From positions 121,799 to 185,798 of the forward strand of contig NZ_CABFMN010000095.1 in assembly GCF_901875635.1 (NCBI RefSeq): 64,000 nucleotides of DNA, read 5' to 3'. The translations under genes were made by a program, and so were the position numbers. Source of the DNA: Xylophilus ampelinus. GTDB lineage: Bacteria; Pseudomonadota; Gammaproteobacteria; Burkholderiales; Burkholderiaceae_C. Under the pieces are notes generated by a model. The model was given only the letters and a program-made list of their open reading frames with translations. It had not been told where the DNA came from and did no database searches. Below, piece after piece: positions 61,071 through 64,000 of the stretch. How positions within the stretch are numbered: position 1 is the first letter of the stretch; every line of letters begins with the position of its first letter.

Positions 61071-62738
61071 TCAGTTGGCATAGGCCTGCTCGAACACAAG
61101 CTCAGCCCACAGGTCCCGGCTCTTGCGCCATGATTCCATGGCCTGCCCAATCGCGTCTGCACCAGTTCGCTCAAGCTGATACCAAGGATTTTCGACCCGA
61201 TGGGGATCCTGCGCACTCCACTGCTCAAGCCATCGTTGCACCCATGGCAGCAGCGCCAGGGCCGGGGTCACCTGCTCGGACCAGACCTTGCGACTGACGC
61301 GCATGGGGTGCAGCGCGCGAAGTTCACGAGCCGAGTCGGGGGTGACGGCGAAGCGGACCCACGGCGACACCCACTGCGAATAGAAGCGCTCGGTGATCTC
61401 CGAGAGTGCTTCGACCTTGTCGAACCCCGCCGGGTTGGCGTCGTAAGGCAGGTCTTCCAGCCGCCGCGGCTGGAACTGCGCAGCGGCGGCCGACTCCGAA
61501 GAGGCGCTGTCCTCCAGAACCATCTCGTAGAGTCCAGGCTTGAGTGCCTGGATCGATTCGGCATGATGCAAGATGGCGCGGTGCTCGCGTCGCGCCACCC
61601 CCGCGGAGACGAAGATGCCAAGGTGGCCAACATGTTGGTGCAGCAGGTACACCACGCGCTGGCCCGCCGCCACCAGGTCTGCGGTCGTCGGATATACCGC
61701 TTTGAGCCAGCCGAGCGCCTGGTGGGGCGGTGTGATGTTGTCGCCGTTGGAGCAAAAGACCACCAGCGGTGCGCCAATGCGGCTGAGATCCGCGCGGCAG
61801 TGGCCATCGACCACGACCTCGCCGCTCTCCAGGTGATTACCTACGAAAAGATCGCCTGCGATCGACAACATTTCCTCGCGGGCAAGCTGGTAGAAGCCAT
61901 TCCACCAACGCTCGAACTCCAGGAAGCGATCGCGCTCAGTCTCCGGCTGCGCGAAGAGCGTGTCGTATTTCTTGAACACGCCCTCGGGCCGCAACGCCTC
62001 GAAGTTCTGGACCAGCCAGGCACCGTCGAATCGCCCGGCGCCGAGGTCCGACGCCCAGTGCGCCGGCCAGATGCCGCCCGTGAACCCACCGAGCAGCCGC
62101 ATGGGGTTGATGCCTCTCTCGCCTGCCCAGTACGACAGCGGCGAGCCATTGAGCACTGCCAAGGCGGCACGGTGCTCGCAGTGCGACAGCGCCAGCGTGA
62201 TCGCCCAACCGCCTTGGCAGTTGCCGTAGACGATCGGGGCCTTGCCTCGGTGGCGCTTGGCCACCATGTCGATGAATGTGGCCAGGGTCTGGACGACTGC
62301 GCCCATGGTCTGGCCCTCGACGGGCTCCGGATCGAACACTACGAAGTACACGGGATGGCCTTCGAGCAGTGCCATGCCAACTTCAGAATCGCGTTTGAAG
62401 CCGCCAATGCCAGGGCCGTGGCCGGCGCGTGGATCGACCACCAGCACCGGCGCGGCGCCTTTGCGCACATGCTTCTCCAAGGCGTCGGTGCCACAGCGAG
62501 TGACACGCAGGAGCCGGTAGTTGCTCGCCGGTTGCAAGTCGTGGCCGTCAGCCACCTGCTCTGACTCGAAGTGGAGCAGCGGCGGCATACCCGCCGCTTC
62601 GTGTTCGGTCATGTTGTTGGCGCGCTGTCTCAGCGCTTCGCCGGACGCGACGGTCCGCCACAGCATGTCGCCCCAGTAGGCAGCAAAGAGCCCAAGCGGT
62701 GCGGCGGCGATACCCTGGGAGTTCGTGCGTGCGTCCAT
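61071..62738 (-). CDS. DUF3141 alpha/beta-hydrolase, PhaC-like
   Basis: A 555-residue protein resembling poly(3-hydroxyalkanoate) synthases. The nucleophile motif is GNCQGG (172-177; G-x-C-x-G as in PhaC), with VVDPRAGHGPGIGGFKRDSE upstream and a late His in LLHQHVGHLGIFVS. It could make or remodel polyhydroxyalkanoate, or act as a thioesterase. It follows the HMA gene by 8 nt in the ANR-controlled run. Confidence 0.85.
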   Translation of the reverse strand: MDARTNSQGIAAAPLGLFAAYWGDMLWRTVASGEALRQRANNMTEHEAAGMPPLLHFESEQVADGHDLQPASNYRLLRVTRCGTDALEKHVRKGAAPVLVVDPRAGHGPGIGGFKRDSEVGMALLEGHPVYFVVFDPEPVEGQTMGAVVQTLATFIDMVAKRHRGKAPIVYGNCQGGWAITLALSHCEHRAALAVLNGSPLSYWAGERGINPMRLLGGFTGGIWPAHWASDLGAGRFDGAWLVQNFEALRPEGVFKKYDTLFAQPETERDRFLEFERWWNGFYQLAREEMLSIAGDLFVGNHLESGEVVVDGHCRADLSRIGAPLVVFCSNGDNITPPHQALGWLKAVYPTTADLVAAGQRVVYLLHQHVGHLGIFVSAGVARREHRAILHHAESIQALKPGLYEMVLEDSASSESAAAAQFQPRRLEDLPYDANPAGFDKVEALSEITERFYSQWVSPWVRFAVTPDSARELRALHPMRVSRKVWSEQVTPALALLPWVQRWLEQWSAQDPHRVENPWYQLERTGADAIGQAMESWRKSRDLWAELVFEQAYAN

Positions 62739-62746
62739 GGCGTCGA

Positions 62747-63046
62747 TCAGCGGCAGCAGCAGCCGCCATGCCCCTTTGAACGGGCAGCGGCCGGCGCATG
62801 GGAGGCACCGGCACCCGCCGCAATGCCCGGCGAGGAATCAGCGGATGCCTCGTAGCCCGCGGCAGCTAAGGCCGCGATCAGCTCAGGCGTCTTCTGGGCC
62901 GTCTGGTCGCCGGTGACACTCGCTGCGCCGCGAGCGAGATCGACATGCACGTCTTGCACACCAGCTACGCGCTTGAGCGCCTTGCTGACCGAGTTCGCGC
63001 AGGAGGCGCAGGTCATGCCGGCAACCTTGAGTTCGATGGTTTCCAT
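62747..63046 (-). CDS. Heavy-metal-associated (HMA) domain protein
   Basis: A 99-residue protein with an intact HMA fold (METIELKVAGMTCASCANSV, CxxC at about 13-16) followed by a flexible Ala/Ser linker and the tail KGHGGCCCR, a second metal-binding patch. It may act as a cytoplasmic copper chaperone. The P1B ATPase at 37667 lacks CxxC in its own HMA-like domain, so this free protein could supply that function in trans (inference). Confidence 0.9.
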   Translation of the reverse strand: METIELKVAGMTCASCANSVSKALKRVAGVQDVHVDLARGAASVTGDQTAQKTPELIAALAAAGYEASADSSPGIAAGAGASHAPAAARSKGHGGCCCR

Positions 63047-63064
63047 GATGATGCTCCGGTGGTT

Positions 63065-63391
63065 TCAGTGGTGGTGCCCGGACTGGTCGACGGATTTCGG
63101 GCGGCTCCGGTCGTCTGATTGGCGCGCAGGCGAACCCCCTTCATCGCCCCGAGGCGGCTGATCTTGATGGTCATGACCGCCATGTGCGCCGTGACTGCCA
63201 TGGCCGAAGATGTGCATCAACGGACAGGCGAGGATGAAGAGGAAGGGAAGCAGTTGCAGAAGATGGGCGTTGTGGCGGTAGAACATCCAGGCAACGGCGG
63301 CGGCGAGGCCGAGCCACAGCAGCCACTGGTTGATGCGAGACCAGTTCGGGCCGTTTCCTGTGCTCTTACTTCGATCGGGCGGAATATTCAT
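63065..63391 (-). CDS. DUF2933 small membrane protein
   Basis: A 108-residue protein with two hydrophobic segments (about 22-41 and 46-62, LLQLLPFLFILACPLMHIFG) followed by a His-rich stretch (HGSHGAHGGHDHQ) and a charged tail ending GHHH. Typical of DUF2933 proteins near copper genes. It is the first gene behind the minus-strand ANR-type promoter and mirrors the DUF2933-like gene at the other end of the island. GAAGGAG precedes the ATG. Confidence 0.85.
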   Translation of the reverse strand: MNIPPDRSKSTGNGPNWSRINQWLLWLGLAAAVAWMFYRHNAHLLQLLPFLFILACPLMHIFGHGSHGAHGGHDHQDQPPRGDEGGSPARQSDDRSRPKSVDQSGHHH

Positions 63392-63597
63392 GGCGATGCT
63401 CCTTCGTGAAGTTGACCCTTGTCGATTGGCGAGATTCCCGCATTCGAGTGCCGTGCAGGGCGCTGATCAGGCCCATCCATAAAACAGGTATGCCAGAAGA
63501 ATGGGGCTGAACACCGGAGATTTCCATGGCCCCGCTAAAAAGTCCTCGATAGTTTCTGAGCATGATCGACCCGTGCCAAATGTGGCTTGTTAAGCTC

Positions 63598-63639
63598 AGC
63601 ATAGAGCTGAGGTGAAGGCAGTACCTTGATCTTGATCAA
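63598..63639 (-). promoter_or_regulatory. Class II ANR/FNR promoter driving the minus-strand cargo genes
   Basis: A perfect anaerobox TTGATCAAGATCAA on the minus strand (63639-63626) is followed after exactly 22 nt by -10 TATGCT (63603-63598). The box centre falls at -41.5 from a start near 63591. The leader of about 200 nt to 63391 contains a weak frame with MEISGVQPHSSG, which I do not call as a gene. Confidence 0.8.
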
Positions 63640-63649
63640 AAAGACTCTC

Positions 63650-63676
63650 TGTACCCAGCTACGGGGTACATACCCC
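63650..63676. promoter_or_regulatory. MerR-type dyad next to the ANR box
   Basis: An inverted repeat TGTACCC-N7-GGGTACA (63650-63670) overlaps a second palindrome GGGGTA-CA-TACCCC (63663-63676). The core CTGTACCC and CTACGG resemble the MerR-type promoter at 35199. It begins 10 nt from the anaerobox, so metal and oxygen signals may meet here. Confidence 0.5.
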
Positions 63677-64000
63677 GCGCAGCGAACCAGCAGACCAGCT
63701 CACCTCAGGGGCTCAGCGCACACCGCCAAGTGAGCGCGCGCCAGATGTGCCGAGCAGGCAGACGTTCGGCACCGATCGGAGGCTATCTACGAACGGTGTC
63801 CGGAACTGTGACCGGATCGCGGCCGAGCAAAGGCCCTCCCGTGCGGTGTGGACGTAGCGATGGGATACACAAGCGCATGATGTCGGCGCCTGCCGCTAGG
63901 ACTGGGCACGTGGCAGTCACGGAGTAAGCGGCCGGCCATCCCACCTTGGCTAGGCATCGGTGTGGGATGCCGCTAGATTGGCTATCGGAGGTTCAGGATG
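63677..64000. other. Right edge: no gene seen; possible next start at the boundary
   Basis: No convincing coding frame lies here; the only frame of note (63730-63927) has a shadow-like composition. At the very end a GGAGG lies 7 nt before an ATG at 63998, which may be the start of the next plus-strand gene. Confidence 0.35.

Noticed and set aside
60788..61228. A 146-codon frame between acetate kinase and the DUF3141 gene
   Set aside because: Overlaps the end of the DUF3141 gene, shadow-like composition, no domain.
63366..63602. A 78-codon frame in the leader of the minus-strand cargo operon
   Set aside because: It extends past the likely transcription start, overlaps the DUF2933 start, and has no good ribosome site; a leader peptide within it is possible but unsupported.
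1..64000. CRISPR arrays, tRNA or rRNA genes, intact insertion sequences, ICE att sites
   Set aside because: No regularly spaced repeats, no tRNA-like cloverleaf, no transposase or integrase motifs were seen on either strand.

Overview
The window is an internal slice of a large, GC-rich integrative and conjugative element (ICE) of the PFGI-1/PAGI-2/ICEclc kind. The evidence is a nearly complete GI-type type IV secretion set (TIGR03743-TIGR03765 families, RAQPRD protein, VirB4-like ATPase, TraG), a MobH relaxase, and large blocks of cargo. No integrase, tRNA or att site is visible, so both ends lie outside. The host is probably a Pseudomonas or a related beta/gammaproteobacterium. This is inferred from the ICE family, from ANR/FNR-type boxes (TTGAT-N4-ATCAA), and from a CBASS operon that closely resembles, from memory, the one described in P. 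aeruginosa ATCC 27853.

Layout. 1-1166: arsenic operon arsR-arsC-acr3 (minus strand; acr3 runs off the edge). 1309-7338: first transfer block (PilL-like lipoprotein, TIGR03759, lytic transglycosylase, TIGR03765, TraD, TIGR03747). 7379-14680: a minus-strand defence island inserted in the transfer genes. It is one tight operon under a single visible promoter: HTH antitoxin, PIN toxin, TRIP13/Cap6, HORMA3/Cap8, HORMA2/Cap7, CD-NTase (CdnD), NucC nuclease, and an SMC/ABC-like ATPase with a CxxC hook. 14821-28848: second transfer block, with a RadC-like gene and a strong terminator in the middle. 28855-30566: DUF3742 and a RES/Xre toxin-antitoxin pair. 30880-32697: MobH relaxase. 32709-33911: debris around an intact soxR-type gene.

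34146-63676: a cargo island that looks like one regulon. Two perfect ANR/FNR boxes, at 34640-34653 (plus) and 63626-63639 (minus), each sit exactly 22 nt from a -10-like hexamer. That is class II activator geometry (-41.5), and the two promoters point inward from the two ends. The plus-strand run 34712-53229 encodes metal-handling proteins (Met/His-rich protein, DUF2933, a P1B ATPase with a CPD motif), PPK2, an MFS transporter, LemA and two TPM proteins, a beta-CASP RNase-like hydrolase, an AMP-phosphorylase-like enzyme, a PRPP synthetase-like protein, a D-2-hydroxyacid dehydrogenase, a UbiB-like kinase, an archaeal-type (type II) GAPDH and a DUF4010 membrane protein. The minus-strand run 63391-54954 encodes DUF2933, an HMA metal-binding protein, a DUF3141/PhaC-like protein, acetate kinase, a MerR regulator, cyclopropane fatty acid synthase and phosphoketolase. 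An SDR/TetR pair lies between.

Read together (inference), the island could let a cell make ATP without respiration. RNA or nucleotides would yield ribose phosphates; phosphoketolase and acetate kinase would give acetyl phosphate and then ATP; GAPDH would oxidise the triose; the 2-hydroxyacid dehydrogenase would re-oxidise NADH; PPK2 would draw on polyphosphate. Membrane lipid changes and metal export would be switched on at the same time by low oxygen. This mobile, oxygen-controlled energy-rescue module is the most interesting part of the window. The CBASS core is a known type, but its flanking PIN/HTH pair and SMC-like ATPase are worth a second look.
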